Source: Afipia sp. P52-10 (GTDB taxonomy: Bacteria > Pseudomonadota > Alphaproteobacteria > Rhizobiales > Xanthobacteraceae). Taken from it: a stretch of 64,000 nucleotides of DNA. Position numbers and translations under genes: made by a program. This document shows positions 1-9,249 of this stretch, piece after piece (position 1 is the first letter of the stretch; each line of letters starts with the position of its first letter). The stretch lies in assembly GCF_000516555.1 (NCBI RefSeq), contig NZ_AZSJ01000003.1, positions 1,309,300 to 1,373,299 on the forward strand. Reading direction: 5' to 3'. The notes beneath the pieces are model-generated. The model was not told the origin of the DNA. It ran no database searches and saw nothing but the letters and a program-made list of their open reading frames with translations.

Positions 1-47
1 TGGATTGGATTGGGGCTCGGCCTGCGGCGACAGCAACCGAAGACAGC

Positions 48-1061
48 CTAGACCGACACGCACTCCAACGCGACGATGTCGATCGGGGTGGGGAACGCGC
101 GCCGGAGCTTTAGGCCCGCGGCAGCGAACAACTGCGCGAACTCGGCCTGCGTCCGCTCGCGACCACCGGCCGTCAATGCAAGCATGTTCATATCCATGAA
201 GCGAGCAAAGTGCGATCCGCCATGTTCGGGTACAACGTGCTCGATCACCAGCACGCGTCCGTCAGCGGCCATCGCCCGCGCACAGTTCTGCAGAATACGG
301 ATGCACTCGGCATCCGGCCAATCATGCAGCACGAATTTGAGCGCGTAGAGATCGCCGTCCGACGGCACAGCCTCGAAGAAGTCACCACCGACCATCCGAC
401 ACCGATCGGCAACGCCTGCCTGGTCCAGCAGCGAACCGGCGCTGACGATGACCTCCGGCAGATCGAACAGCGTGCCGCGAAGCGACGCATTGGCCCGCAA
501 TACGCCTGCGACCAGGGCACCGCGCCCACCGCCGACATCGACGAACGCGCGAACGTCAGCGAAGCTGATGGCTGAAAGGATGGCTTCGACCGAAGTCGCG
601 GTCTGATCGGCCATGAAGCGGTTGAATGTGGCCGCAGCGCCTGGATCGCTCTTGACGACATCGAACAGCGTCCTGCCCGAAGCCGCCTGCAACGCCGACC
701 GTCCGGTCCGCACGCTGTCGAGAAAGCCGCTCCAGGCAGTCCAGTTCAGCGCGCTGCCGACAAAGCTCGCGCGCGGCCGCAGCGATCCGGGGATGTCGGC
801 CTTCAGCCATTGCGAGCGCTCGTTGAGGGCGAACACGTCCCCCTCGTGTTGCTCGAAGACACCTTCGCTCGCCAGAAAGCGCATCACCCGCCGCAAGACG
901 CTCAAGTCGGCTCCGCTCGCCTGAGCCAATTCGGCGACGCTACGCGGTCCCGCCGACAGAAGGTCGGCGACACCAAGCTCGGCTATGGCTGACGTGGCCG
1001 CCGATACCGAGAACCCGCAAATCAGTTGCCGCATTTCGGAGAAGCCGGCCATGCGCTGCAT
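48..1061 (-). CDS. SAM-dependent O-methyltransferase (acetylserotonin/hydroxyneurosporene type)
   Basis: Class I SAM-dependent methyltransferase of 337 residues. An N-terminal winged-helix dimerisation region (about residues 10-90) precedes the Rossmann domain. The SAM-binding loop VDVGGGRG is at 174-181 and the family motif HDWPD at 246-250, followed by LVIEHVVPE. These mark the plant/bacterial O-methyltransferase family that includes CrtF and acetylserotonin methyltransferase; the substrate cannot be read from the sequence. The frame stays open upstream to 1217, but the residues there are Cys/Arg-rich and unlike the family, so I use the ATG at 1061. It is a single gene, divergent from the small secreted protein at 1259. 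The family call is firm and the substrate is unknown. Confidence 0.85.
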   Translation of the reverse strand: MQRMAGFSEMRQLICGFSVSAATSAIAELGVADLLSAGPRSVAELAQASGADLSVLRRVMRFLASEGVFEQHEGDVFALNERSQWLKADIPGSLRPRASFVGSALNWTAWSGFLDSVRTGRSALQAASGRTLFDVVKSDPGAAATFNRFMADQTATSVEAILSAISFADVRAFVDVGGGRGALVAGVLRANASLRGTLFDLPEVIVSAGSLLDQAGVADRCRMVGGDFFEAVPSDGDLYALKFVLHDWPDAECIRILQNCARAMAADGRVLVIEHVVPEHGGSHFARFMDMNMLALTAGGRERTQAEFAQLFAAAGLKLRRAFPTPIDIVALECVSV

Positions 1062-1258
1062 CGTCCCGCTCCATTCAATGCCAGGATGGATACAGCCTAT
1101 CATAGGATCGGATATGGTATCGACGCGCCCGCAGCGCCGACCGCATCTGGCGAACCTCATTGCCGACACGATGTCGGATAGACTCGCAACGAACAGCCAA
1201 GACGGGTGGCTAGACAAGACGGACCATGAGACGAGCCGGATCGCTCACAGGACATGCG

Positions 1259-1537
1259 ATGACATTCACCTTAACCCCAAGCCGACGTACCGGCCTGTTG
1301 CTATCCCTCGCCGCCATGCTGATCCCGCCCGCAGCGGCGCAAGCGCAGCAGACCAAGGAGCGCGCCGTACGCAAACCGGTAGAAACACGTACCGCGCGGC
1401 CCGCCGAGCGACCGAGCGGCATGAAGCCATGTCCTGAATATGGCGCCGGTTTCTACAAGCTCGAAGGCTCCGATACCTGCGTACGGATCGGCGGCGGCAT
1501 CGGCATCGATGTCGGCGGCGCGAGCACCTGGCGCTAA
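1259..1537 (+). CDS. Small secreted protein carrying a porin N-terminal signature
   Basis: 92-residue exported protein. A signal peptide (about residues 1-30, hydrophobic core LLLSLAAMLIPP, cleavage near AAAQAQ) precedes a short basic linker. The C-terminal half contains CPEYGAGFYKLEGSDTCVRI, which resembles the start of the mature alphaproteobacterial porin-2 family, including its conserved Cys pair, and then stops where the porin barrel would go on. I chose the ATG at 1259 because it puts the signal peptide at the N-terminus; an in-frame ATG at 1226 would add 11 residues. It could be a stand-alone family of small envelope proteins or a porin relic. Function is unknown. Confidence 0.6.
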   Translation: MTFTLTPSRRTGLLLSLAAMLIPPAAAQAQQTKERAVRKPVETRTARPAERPSGMKPCPEYGAGFYKLEGSDTCVRIGGGIGIDVGGASTWR

Positions 1538-1724
1538 ACCGCACGGCCGTTTCACCCTAACCAACCTCTTCACCTGCATTGGCCCATTCGGGCGTCGGGC
1601 TTGCTCTCGCCGCGCGAACCATCCAGTGTGATATCGCGTTCTGCTTAGCGGGCCATCGTTCCGCACAACAGAACAAAGAAGCGCTGCCGGAGAACAGCGC
1701 CTGTGAGAGAGGATCTTCATCGCC

Positions 1725-2708
1725 ATGACCATGACACCAGGCCGGATCACCGCGTTGGCAATCGCAGTGACCTTGAGCTGCGGCGCCCCCGCAGCCCTGG
1801 CGCAAAGCAATTATCCGAACCGGCCGATCCGCATCGTCATTCCTTATGCGCCTGGCAGCGTCACCGATGTCTTCGCCCGCATCGTCGGCGACAAGATGGC
1901 TCCGGCTCTGAACGGCACCATCGTCGTCGAATCCAAATCCGGCGCCAACGGCACCATCGCCGCCGAGGAAGTGGCCCGCGCCGACCCCGACGGCTATACG
2001 TGGCTCTTGGCCACCACCTTCTTTACCGCGAGCCCCGGCCTCTATCCCAATCTGCGTTGGGATCCGGTGAAGGACTTCGCCGCTGTCGGCCAAATCTGCA
2101 AGGCACCGAACTTCTTCGTCGTGCCGGTCTCAATGAAAGCCAACACGGTGGCCGAATTCGTCAAACTGGCGAAGGAGAAACCCGGAACGCTGAATTACGC
2201 CCATCCGGGCAAGGGCTCGACCACGCATCTCGGCTTCGAACTATTCAAGCGCCTCGCCGGCATCGAGGTGACCGGCATCGGCTATCGCGGCTTCCCGCAG
2301 ATGGTGCCCGACATCGCCAACGGACTGATCAATTCGACCTTCCTGTCGGCGAACCAGACGCTGGCTCAGGTGCAGTCCGGCGCGATCCGCATCATCGGCG
2401 CGATCAACGACGGTGGCCGTTCGAAATACTTCCCCGACGCGCCGACGCTGGCCGAACAGGGCTTCAGCGAAGCCCAGGTGATGCCCTGGTTCGGCATCGT
2501 GCTGCCGGCAAAGACGCCGCAGCCGATCGTCGAAAAGATCAGCAAGGCACTCGATACGGCGCTTGCGAACGACGACGTGCAAAAGAAGCTTGATACCGCC
2601 GGCTGCGAACCGAAGCCCGCACCCATGAAAGAGTTCGAGGCGATCATCGCCAAGGACGTCGGGCTCTGGACCAAGGTGATCAAGGACGCCAACATCACCG
2701 CAGAATGA
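1725..2708 (+). CDS. Tripartite tricarboxylate transporter substrate-binding protein (Bug family)
   Basis: Periplasmic solute receptor of 327 residues. A signal peptide ends near ALAQS (about residue 27). The mature start YPNRPIRIVIPYAPGSVTD is the hallmark Bug/TctC motif, and a second motif region, GIGYRGFPQMVPDIANG, sits near residue 190. Bug proteins bind carboxylates and hand them to TctAB membrane subunits, but no tctA or tctB lies nearby, so this is an orphan receptor, as is common in this order. The ATG at 1725 follows a GAGAGGA ribosome-binding site. A strong terminator hairpin follows the stop. The ligand cannot be inferred. Confidence 0.9.
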   Translation: MTMTPGRITALAIAVTLSCGAPAALAQSNYPNRPIRIVIPYAPGSVTDVFARIVGDKMAPALNGTIVVESKSGANGTIAAEEVARADPDGYTWLLATTFFTASPGLYPNLRWDPVKDFAAVGQICKAPNFFVVPVSMKANTVAEFVKLAKEKPGTLNYAHPGKGSTTHLGFELFKRLAGIEVTGIGYRGFPQMVPDIANGLINSTFLSANQTLAQVQSGAIRIIGAINDGGRSKYFPDAPTLAEQGFSEAQVMPWFGIVLPAKTPQPIVEKISKALDTALANDDVQKKLDTAGCEPKPAPMKEFEAIIAKDVGLWTKVIKDANITAE

Positions 2709-2734
2709 GCGGCAGCGTCATTCGGCAAAACGAC

Positions 2735-2767
2735 GAAGGGCCGGCGATCGCCGGCCCTTCTTGTTTC
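2735..2767 (+). terminator. Rho-independent terminator after the Bug gene
   Basis: A perfect 26-base palindrome (2735-2760; left arm GAAGGGCCGGCGA) is followed by TTGTTTC. It ends the Bug transcript and, being symmetric, may also stop htpX transcription arriving from the other strand. Confidence 0.8.
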
Positions 2768-2835
2768 AAAAACGATCCGAATACGTCACCTGATCCTCAT
2801 TGGTGAGGCTCGAAACCTCACGACATACGCGGCAG

Positions 2836-3765
2836 TCAGCCCCAAGGGCCACGCCGTGTGCCAGCACCCCACGGACCGCCCGGAGGGGCGGACGTCGGCG
2901 CAGCCGGTGCGAAGCCACCGCGGCCGCCAAACTGCGTTGCGAGCTGCTGCAGCGCGGCGATGCGGTTCTCCGTCGATGGATGGGTCGCGAACAGGTTGTC
3001 CATGCCCTGCCCCGACAGCGGGTTGATGATGAACATGTGCGCGGTGGCCGGATTGCGCTCAGCCTCGGGGTTCGGAATCTGGTGCGCGGCATTGGAGATC
3101 TTCGCCAGCGCGGAGGCCAGCCACATCGGCTGACCGCAGATGCGCGCGCCCATGTCATCGGCGGCATATTCGCGCGTCCGGCTGATCGCCATCTGCACCA
3201 GCATCGCCGCCATCGGCGCGAGGATCATCATCGCCAGCGAGCCGATCAGGCCCGGTCCGTTGTTGTTGTTGCCGCGGAAGAACATACCGAACTGCGCCAG
3301 CATCGAGATCGCACCGGCGATGGTCGCGGTGATGGTCATCAGCAGCGTGTCGTGATGCTTGATGTGCGCGAGTTCATGCGCGACCACACCGGCAAGTTCT
3401 TCGCGGCTGAGGTGATTCATCAAACCAGTCGTCACCGCGACCGCGGCATTCTGCGGATTGCGGCCGGTCGCGAACGCGTTCGGCTGATCCTCATGCATGA
3501 TGAAGACGCGCGGCATCGGCAGCTCGGCGTTCCGCGCCAGCTCCGCCACCATCTGCACCAGCTCCGGCGCGGAGCGCGCGTCGACCTCCTGGGCGCCGTG
3601 CATCGACAGCACCATGCGGTCCGAATTCCAGTACGCGAAAAGGTTCATGCCGGCTGCGAGGACAAGCGCGACCGTCGCGCCGCCCGCACCGCCGATCAGA
3701 TAGCCAACACCCATGAACAGGCCCGTCAGGCCGGCCAGCAGGATGGCAGTCCGAAAATAACTCAT
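2836..3765 (-). CDS. htpX: Zinc metalloprotease HtpX
   Basis: Integral membrane protease (309 residues, M48B) involved in membrane protein quality control. Two N-terminal membrane spans lie at about residues 5-45. The zinc motif HELAH is at 130-134, the downstream glutamate ligand is in REYAADD, and further hydrophobic segments lie at about 140-200. The C-terminus ends in a Gly/Pro-rich tail. The start is fixed by a very strong GAGGAGGA site just upstream of the ATG at 3765. It is a single gene, convergent with the Bug gene. Confidence 0.93.
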   Translation of the reverse strand: MSYFRTAILLAGLTGLFMGVGYLIGGAGGATVALVLAAGMNLFAYWNSDRMVLSMHGAQEVDARSAPELVQMVAELARNAELPMPRVFIMHEDQPNAFATGRNPQNAAVAVTTGLMNHLSREELAGVVAHELAHIKHHDTLLMTITATIAGAISMLAQFGMFFRGNNNNGPGLIGSLAMMILAPMAAMLVQMAISRTREYAADDMGARICGQPMWLASALAKISNAAHQIPNPEAERNPATAHMFIINPLSGQGMDNLFATHPSTENRIAALQQLATQFGGRGGFAPAAPTSAPPGGPWGAGTRRGPWG

Positions 3766-3999
3766 TGTCCTCCTCCTCAGGTGCAGACCGATGTCCGCAC
3801 CGTCCTACTAGCTAATTGTTCCGATTGTGGTTCCTCAAGGGACGAACCGATGCGGCGCGGCGTCGCGCCAGTATTCTAGGAATGCAGCAAGAGCCGGTCG
3901 CTCGCGCATTTGCACGGCTTCGGATCGCGACCGGCGTTTGTTAAGGAAGTTTAATTCAGCGCAGTCAGACGCTGAGGCGCAACAAAGGGGAGACAGCAC

Positions 4000-4857
4000 A
4001 TGCGCCTGGATGTTTCGTTCGATGCCGATGGCGTCACACTGCGCGGCTGGCTGTTCGTTCCCGACGACCTGAAAGAGCCACGCGCGGCGATCATCGTCAG
4101 CCACGGCTTCTCCGCCATCAAGGAACAGGACCTGCACGCCAAACCGTTCGCCGATGCGGGGTTCGTGGTGTTGCTGTACGACCATCGCAATCTTGGCTCC
4201 AGCGACGGCGAGCCGCGCCAGGAGATCGACCCCTGGCGGCAGATCCTCGACATGCGGCACGCCATCAGCTTCATGCGCAGCCGCAAGGAAGTGGATCCGG
4301 AGAAGATCGGCCTGTGGGGCACGAGCTATTCCGGTGGCCATGTGCTGGTCGTGGCGGCAATGGACCGACGGGTGAAGTGCGTGGTCGCGCAGGCCTTCAC
4401 TGTCGATGGCTATGTGGCGTTGCGCCGGCGGCTCGGCGACGAAGGCTATGCCGAGATGCGGCGCAAGATCGACGCCGATTACGAAGCCCGGTTCCGTGGC
4501 GAGCCGCCTCAGTATGTCGCCGTGACCGAACCAGGCACGGTCAGCTACGAGCATCTGCACCAGGGAGACGCCGGCAAGCTCTATCCGAACAAGGTGACGT
4601 TGCGTAGCCGCGACCTGCACATGGGCTACGTACCTGGCGCGTTCGTTTCGCGCATCGCACCGACGCCGCTGCTGATGATCGTGCCGGACAACGACACCAC
4701 AACGCCAACCGACCTGCAACTCAAGGCGTTCGCTGAAGCCGGCGAACCGAAGAAGCTGGTCGTCATCAAGAACAGCGAGCATTACGGCGTCTATCGCGAA
4801 CATTTCGAACAGACTTATCGAGCCGCCGTCGACTGGTTCAATCAGCATCTGGCCTGA
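4000..4857 (+). CDS. Alpha/beta hydrolase (dienelactone hydrolase-like)
   Basis: 285-residue cytosolic alpha/beta hydrolase. The oxyanion region is VSHGFSAIKEQ (about residues 33-43), the nucleophile elbow GTSYSGGH is near 107-114 with a central Ser, and the C-terminal histidine is in NSEHYGVYREH (about 260). The layout resembles bacterial acetyl-xylan-esterase/DLH-like proteins with an insert between strands 6 and 7. An AGGGGAG site precedes the ATG. The next gene is also a hydrolase, but the two share no obvious close similarity and are 157 bp apart. The substrate is unknown. Confidence 0.85.
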   Translation: MRLDVSFDADGVTLRGWLFVPDDLKEPRAAIIVSHGFSAIKEQDLHAKPFADAGFVVLLYDHRNLGSSDGEPRQEIDPWRQILDMRHAISFMRSRKEVDPEKIGLWGTSYSGGHVLVVAAMDRRVKCVVAQAFTVDGYVALRRRLGDEGYAEMRRKIDADYEARFRGEPPQYVAVTEPGTVSYEHLHQGDAGKLYPNKVTLRSRDLHMGYVPGAFVSRIAPTPLLMIVPDNDTTTPTDLQLKAFAEAGEPKKLVVIKNSEHYGVYREHFEQTYRAAVDWFNQHLA

Positions 4858-5014
4858 CATAACTCACCTCCCCCGATCTGGACCGATGCATGGGCGGCAC
4901 CGCTGCATTGCTGGCAGACCGGCTCGCAACGCCTCAGCGGTTTTCTCCGTCACGGAAGCCGCTAAGATCGACGTCCTCAAAACGACAGAACAAACCGAAC
5001 TGGGAGCGAACACG

Positions 5015-5782
5015 ATGCCCAAGCTGAACCGCGACGGGGTCAACATCTACTACGAGGTACATGGTTCCGGCCCCGCGCTTTTGTTGACGCACGGCTACTC
5101 TGCTACGGCGCAGATGTGGCAGGGTCAGATCGAACCGCTGTCGAAGAAGCACACGTTGATCCTATGGGACATGCGCGGGCATGGTCAGAGCGACTACCCG
5201 GCGGACCAATCCGCCTACAGTGAGGCGCACACGGTCGCCGACATGGCGGCCCTGCTGGATCAGGTCGGCGCAAAGAAAGCCATCGTCGGCGGCCTCTCGC
5301 TCGGGGGCTACATGTCGCTCGCCTTCTACAACAAGCATCCCGAACGCGTTCGCTCGCTGCTGATCATCGACACCGGCCCAGGGTTCAAGAAGGACGAGGC
5401 GCGCGAAGCCTGGAACCAGAACGCACGCTCGCGAGCCGACTCGCTGGAGAAGGACGGCCTTGCGACCTTGAAAAGCGGCAGCGCCGAGCGCGCCTACGCC
5501 GTCCACCGCGACGCGATCGGCCTTGCCAAGGCCGCGCGCGGCATGCTGACCCAGCGCAATGCCGATGTGATCAACAAGCTTGGCGATATCAAGGTGCCGT
5601 CCCTCGTCGTGGTCGGCTCCAAGGATACGCCGTTCATCGCAGCCTCCGATTACATGGCAGCGAAGATTCCCGGCGCCCAGAAGGTCGTAATCGACGATGC
5701 CGGCCACGCCTCCAACATCGATCAGCCGCAGGCGTTCAACGCGGCGATCGTCTCCTATGTGGAGAAACTGCCGGCGGCCTGA
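5015..5782 (+). CDS. Alpha/beta fold hydrolase
   Basis: 255-residue hydrolase of the haloperoxidase/3-oxoadipate enol-lactonase type. It starts MPKLNRDGVNIYYEVHGSGP, followed by an oxyanion-hole segment (LTHGYSATAQMW), WDMRGHGQSDYP, the nucleophile elbow GGLSLGGYM (about residues 94-102), an acid residue in VVGSKDTPF and the catalytic His in DDAGHASNID. I use the ATG at 5015, preceded by GGGAGCG, because the longer open frame upstream does not resemble the family. A specific substrate cannot be assigned. Confidence 0.85.
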   Translation: MPKLNRDGVNIYYEVHGSGPALLLTHGYSATAQMWQGQIEPLSKKHTLILWDMRGHGQSDYPADQSAYSEAHTVADMAALLDQVGAKKAIVGGLSLGGYMSLAFYNKHPERVRSLLIIDTGPGFKKDEAREAWNQNARSRADSLEKDGLATLKSGSAERAYAVHRDAIGLAKAARGMLTQRNADVINKLGDIKVPSLVVVGSKDTPFIAASDYMAAKIPGAQKVVIDDAGHASNIDQPQAFNAAIVSYVEKLPAA

Positions 5783-5887
5783 ACTGGCCACCAAACCCAA
5801 GACAGGATGCCGGCGGCCTAGTTGCCAACATCCTGTCATGTCCGAAAGCGGCGAGATTCCACGTCGGATGTCTGGCAGAATGGCGTC

Positions 5888-7090
5888 ATGATCCTGGACC
5901 ACGATGCCTGCTACCGCGCCATCTCCGCCAGGGATGCCCGGTTTGACGGACGGCTCTATACCGGCGTGAAGACCACCGGCATCTATTGCCGGCCGATCTG
6001 TCCCGCACGCACGCCGAAACGGGAGAACGTTGTCTTCTTCGCGACGGCAGCGGCTGCGCAGGAGGCCGGGTTCCGCTCATGCCTGCGCTGCCGCCCCGAA
6101 TGCTCGCCCGATCTCGCAATCTGGCGCGGCACATCCAACACCGTGACGCGCGGCCTCGCCCTGATCGCCGACGGCGCTCTCGATGGCGAACACGCCGGCG
6201 TCGAGCAACTGGCGATGCGGCTTGGCATCGGCGAGCGGCAGTTGCGGCGGCTGTTTCAGCAGCACATCGGCGCGTCGCCCATCACCGTGGCGCAGACCCG
6301 GCGCGTGCTGTTTGCCAAGCAGCTTCTGGCGGAAACGCCGATGCCGCTGGCGCAAGTGGCGTTGGCCTCCGGATTCGGCAGCGTGCGGCGCTTCAACACC
6401 GTATTTCAGAAGCTGTACGGCAAGCCGCCCGGCGCATTCCGGCATGCGCGGACACAGAGTGCCGCCGGCGAGGATATGACCTCGACCATCACCCTGACTT
6501 TGCCGTTCGCCCCGCCTTACGACTGGGGCGGAATGCTCGCGTCGCTTGCTGCGCGCTGCGCTGGCGGCGAGATCGTTGATCATGACGGCTGGCGCCGCGA
6601 TATCCAACTCGACGGAGCGACCGGGACGATCCAGGTGCATCTGGCCCGCCAGCAGCCGAATGCATTGCAGGCGATCATCCGCTTCCCGATCGTCACCGCG
6701 CTGCCCGGCATCGTGCAGCGCATTCGCCGGGTATTCGACCTCGCCGCCGATCCAATCGCCATCGGCCAGCAACTGTCCGAGGACGCTCTGCTTGCGCCGC
6801 TGGTGCAGCGGCGGCCCGGCCTGCGCATCGCGGGACGCTGGGATGAAGACGCCGCCAGCGATGCATCGAGCACCGACGGCGCGGCTCCCCACGATGCATT
6901 CGATCCGGCGAGCGGGCGGTTGCGTGCCGCGATCAGCCGCCTGACCGGCACCGGCATGATGTCGTCGCAAGCGTTGGCGCGCCACGCCGAGCATTGGCGT
7001 CCGTGGCGCGCCTATGCGGCTGCCCACCTGCTGGCCGGCGCGCATGATCCGCTGGGCGAGGCCGGCGGCCCGGCCGATGTCGCTGCATAG
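5888..7090 (+). CDS. Ada-type regulator/AlkA fusion with a shortened glycosylase domain
   Basis: 400-residue alkylation-damage protein. The Ada zinc/methyl-phosphotriester domain has four Cys at 34, 38, 65 and 68 (GIYCRPICPAR, FRSCLRCRP). An AraC-type helix-turn-helix pair spans about 100-190 (SGFGSVRRFN), and an AlkA N-terminal domain about 200-318. After GLRIAGRWDE (311-320) the sequence jumps through an Ala/Ser/Asp-rich stretch to DAFDPASGRLRA and the AlkA C-terminal helix AEHWRPWRAYAAAHL. The helix-hairpin-helix, the LPGIGxWTA motif and the catalytic Asp context of the HhH-GPD fold are absent; roughly 100 residues are missing compared with fusions I know. DNA binding and methyl sensing look intact, glycosylase activity doubtful. 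ogt follows closely. Confidence 0.85.
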   Translation: MILDHDACYRAISARDARFDGRLYTGVKTTGIYCRPICPARTPKRENVVFFATAAAAQEAGFRSCLRCRPECSPDLAIWRGTSNTVTRGLALIADGALDGEHAGVEQLAMRLGIGERQLRRLFQQHIGASPITVAQTRRVLFAKQLLAETPMPLAQVALASGFGSVRRFNTVFQKLYGKPPGAFRHARTQSAAGEDMTSTITLTLPFAPPYDWGGMLASLAARCAGGEIVDHDGWRRDIQLDGATGTIQVHLARQQPNALQAIIRFPIVTALPGIVQRIRRVFDLAADPIAIGQQLSEDALLAPLVQRRPGLRIAGRWDEDAASDASSTDGAAPHDAFDPASGRLRAAISRLTGTGMMSSQALARHAEHWRPWRAYAAAHLLAGAHDPLGEAGGPADVAA

Positions 7091-7100
7091 AACCCACGCT

Positions 7101-7670
7101 ATGCGCGCCACCGCCGAGACCACCATCACCCTTCTGATCGATCGTATCCGCACGCCGATCGGCACGATGCTGCTTGTCGCCGACGAGGACGGCTCCCTTT
7201 GCGCCGCCGACTTCCACGATTACGAGCCGCGCATGCTGCGCCTGTTGCGGCAGCACTATGCAGCGGAGGGCGGCCGCACGCTGCGCAAGGCGCCCGTCGC
7301 CGCCATCATCCGCGACCATGTCGATGCTTATTTCAACGGCGACCTCGCTGCTCTCACACGCATCAAGGTGAAGACCGGCGGCACCGACTTCCAACGCCGT
7401 GTCTGGACGGCGCTCCGCGAGATCACGCCGGGCCGCACGGAAACCTACGCGACACTGGCTCAACGGATCGGCCGGCCGGCTGCCGTGCGCGCCGTCGGCG
7501 CAGCCAACGGCGCGAATCCGGTCAGCATCGTCGTGCCGTGTCATCGCCTGATCGGCGCCGACGGCGGCCTGACCGGCTATGGCGGCGGCATCGAACGCAA
7601 ACACTGGCTGCTGACCCATGAAGGCGCGGCTTTCAAGGGATCATCCATCCGCGGCCCGCTCCGTCCTTAG
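7101..7670 (+). CDS. ogt: Methylated-DNA--[protein]-cysteine S-methyltransferase
   Basis: 189-residue suicide repair enzyme that removes O6-methyl groups from guanine. The active site is VVPCHRLIGADG, with the acceptor Cys at 147. The helix-turn-helix segment TDFQRRVWTALREITPG and the Asn-hinge region AVGAANGANP are complete. It starts 10 bases after the Ada-AlkA stop, so the two are almost surely co-transcribed as an adaptive-response operon. An in-frame start slightly upstream, overlapping the previous gene, is possible. Confidence 0.93.
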   Translation: MRATAETTITLLIDRIRTPIGTMLLVADEDGSLCAADFHDYEPRMLRLLRQHYAAEGGRTLRKAPVAAIIRDHVDAYFNGDLAALTRIKVKTGGTDFQRRVWTALREITPGRTETYATLAQRIGRPAAVRAVGAANGANPVSIVVPCHRLIGADGGLTGYGGGIERKHWLLTHEGAAFKGSSIRGPLRP

Positions 7671-7867
7671 GCACCGGAACGACGGCCACGCCATGCGGAT
7701 GCTCCAGCGCGAGCGAGGCATCGCCGTCGCTTCCCGCCAGGCGTCAAAGCAGACGAAATTCTGCACCGCCTGAATCGCTGCCCTCCATCGTCTCGCCGCT
7801 TTCGGACGCCACCGGTTTTGTCTACTGTCCGCGCAAACGTTCTGCGCACGTCCAAAGGATCGGTCCG

Positions 7868-8200
7868 ATGAAGGCGAGAGAGCTTTTCGCAACGCTTATC
7901 GTGCTTGCGGCGGTTGCGCCAGCGACGACAGCAACGGCCGAGCCCTGGCACCGCGGTCCGTTCACCGACCGTCTGTCCAACAATCGGCCGCTCGCTTTTG
8001 GCATGAACATTGCGGAAGCCTCAGCGGCGCTCGGCGTGCCTCTCACCTACATCCGCGGCAAGCCGGGCAACGAGCTTCTGGCCGCCGAGCGGCCCAGTGC
8101 CGTCAATTTTGCGGTCGATGCGAAACTGTTCCTGCAATTCCGCCACGGCCGCCTGACCGGATGGAAAGGCGACTGGGAGCGGAATTGGATGTGGAAATGA
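7868..8200 (+). CDS. Hypothetical exported protein
   Basis: 110 residues with a clear signal peptide (about 1-25, cleavage near ATATAEP). The mature part contains LAFGMNIAEASAALGVPLTYI, a helix-turn arrangement reminiscent of the small SmpA/OmlA-like fold (a G..x.G.p element followed by short strands), and ends with WKGDWERNWMWK. I do not recognise a named family with confidence. It is a single gene, followed by a hairpin and a convergent enoyl-CoA hydratase gene. Confidence 0.6.
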   Translation: MKARELFATLIVLAAVAPATTATAEPWHRGPFTDRLSNNRPLAFGMNIAEASAALGVPLTYIRGKPGNELLAAERPSAVNFAVDAKLFLQFRHGRLTGWKGDWERNWMWK

Positions 8201-8204
8201 AAGA

Positions 8205-8230
8205 GCCTGATCCGAGGGATCGGATCAGGC
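8205..8230. terminator. Hairpin between convergent genes
   Basis: A perfect 10-bp stem (GCCTGATCCG / CGGATCAGGC) with a six-base loop lies between the exported-protein gene and the hydratase. There is no T-run on the plus strand; on the minus strand it is followed by a short T-rich stretch, so it could terminate the hydratase transcript. Confidence 0.55.
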
Positions 8231-8295
8231 CGATAGCGTCGGAACGTCGATAAGGTCTTCGCCAGATTGGAAGGCGTCTTACCGGGAATAGCCGC

Positions 8296-9039
8296 TTACC
8301 AAGAATTGTATTTGGGCTTCCGCTTCTCCTTCACGGCAGCGATCGCCTCGGCGGCATCCGGATCTTCCTTCACCGCCACCAGCGAACGCTGGGCGCGACC
8401 GGACTGCTCCGACGGACCTTGCGCCAGCACCGTCTCGGTGACGAAGCGCTTCAGCGTCTTCAGCACCAGCGGCGACATCTCGGTCATCTCGCGCGCCATC
8501 GCCAACGCCGTCGGCACCTGCTGGCCGACCGGCACGACCTGATTGATCAGACCGACATTGTAGGCGCGCTGCGCATCGAACATGCGGCACAGGAGCACCA
8601 TCTCCATCGCCAGCTTGTGCGGAATGCGCGCGGCAAGACCGGCAATCAAGCCGCCCGTGAAGCCCATCTTCGCTTCCGGATAGGAGAACTTGCCGTTCTC
8701 CGCCGAGACCGTCAGATCGCACATCATCGACAGCACCAGCGCCCCGCCGACGCACCAGCCACCGACGGCAGAGATGATCGGCTTCTCGGTCTTGAACCCC
8801 ACGGTCGGAATGCAGCGCCACAGTTCCGGGAAATTTCCGGTGTCGGCTCCGCCCGAGAACGCATCGTTGCCGGCGCCGGTAATGACCGCGCATTTCTGGG
8901 TGTGCGAGGCCTCGAACTCCTGGAACGCTTTCTGCAGCAGCAGCGCGGTTTCCGCGCAGATCGCGTTGCGCTTCTCCGGGCGGTTGATGGTGATCAGCGT
9001 TGTGCCGTCGGCATTGTTCTCGACCAGAACCTTCTGCAT
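8296..9039 (-). CDS. Enoyl-CoA hydratase/isomerase family protein
   Basis: 247-residue crotonase-fold enzyme. The N-terminal signature TLITINRPEKRNAI, the oxyanion loop GAGNDAFSGGADTGNF (about residues 55-70) and a second oxyanion element WCVGGALVLSMMCDL (about 94-108) are present. The segment YPEAKMGFTGGL stands where the first catalytic Glu is usually found; the region of the second Glu is less typical, so hydratase activity is probable but isomerase or hydrolase activity is not excluded. It ends in a Lys-rich tail. It is a single gene, convergent with the exported protein. Confidence 0.85.
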   Translation of the reverse strand: MQKVLVENNADGTTLITINRPEKRNAICAETALLLQKAFQEFEASHTQKCAVITGAGNDAFSGGADTGNFPELWRCIPTVGFKTEKPIISAVGGWCVGGALVLSMMCDLTVSAENGKFSYPEAKMGFTGGLIAGLAARIPHKLAMEMVLLCRMFDAQRAYNVGLINQVVPVGQQVPTALAMAREMTEMSPLVLKTLKRFVTETVLAQGPSEQSGRAQRSLVAVKEDPDAAEAIAAVKEKRKPKYNSW

Positions 9040-9249
9040 TTGCTTTTTTCCTTGTTCCTTGGGTTTGAAGCGTGAACCGTTGCCTTTTCAGCCGCTCCAG
9101 CGGGATGAAATGCTCTTCAAAAAACCTTCTAGTGGCCTATGCTAGGGCTGTACAGGTTCATGAAAGCTGGATCGGCCATTCCGGCGAAGCAGCTTTCGCT
9201 ATCCCGCTCTCGCAGGCCCCCCGGTCTGAACAATCAAAAAGGATATCGC

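Noticed and set aside
7671..7867. Pseudogene behind ogt on the minus strand
   Set aside because: A protein-like tail (SLALEHPHGVAVVPVPKDGA) can be read, but it needs a frameshift and I recognise no family. Not supported enough to list as a feature.
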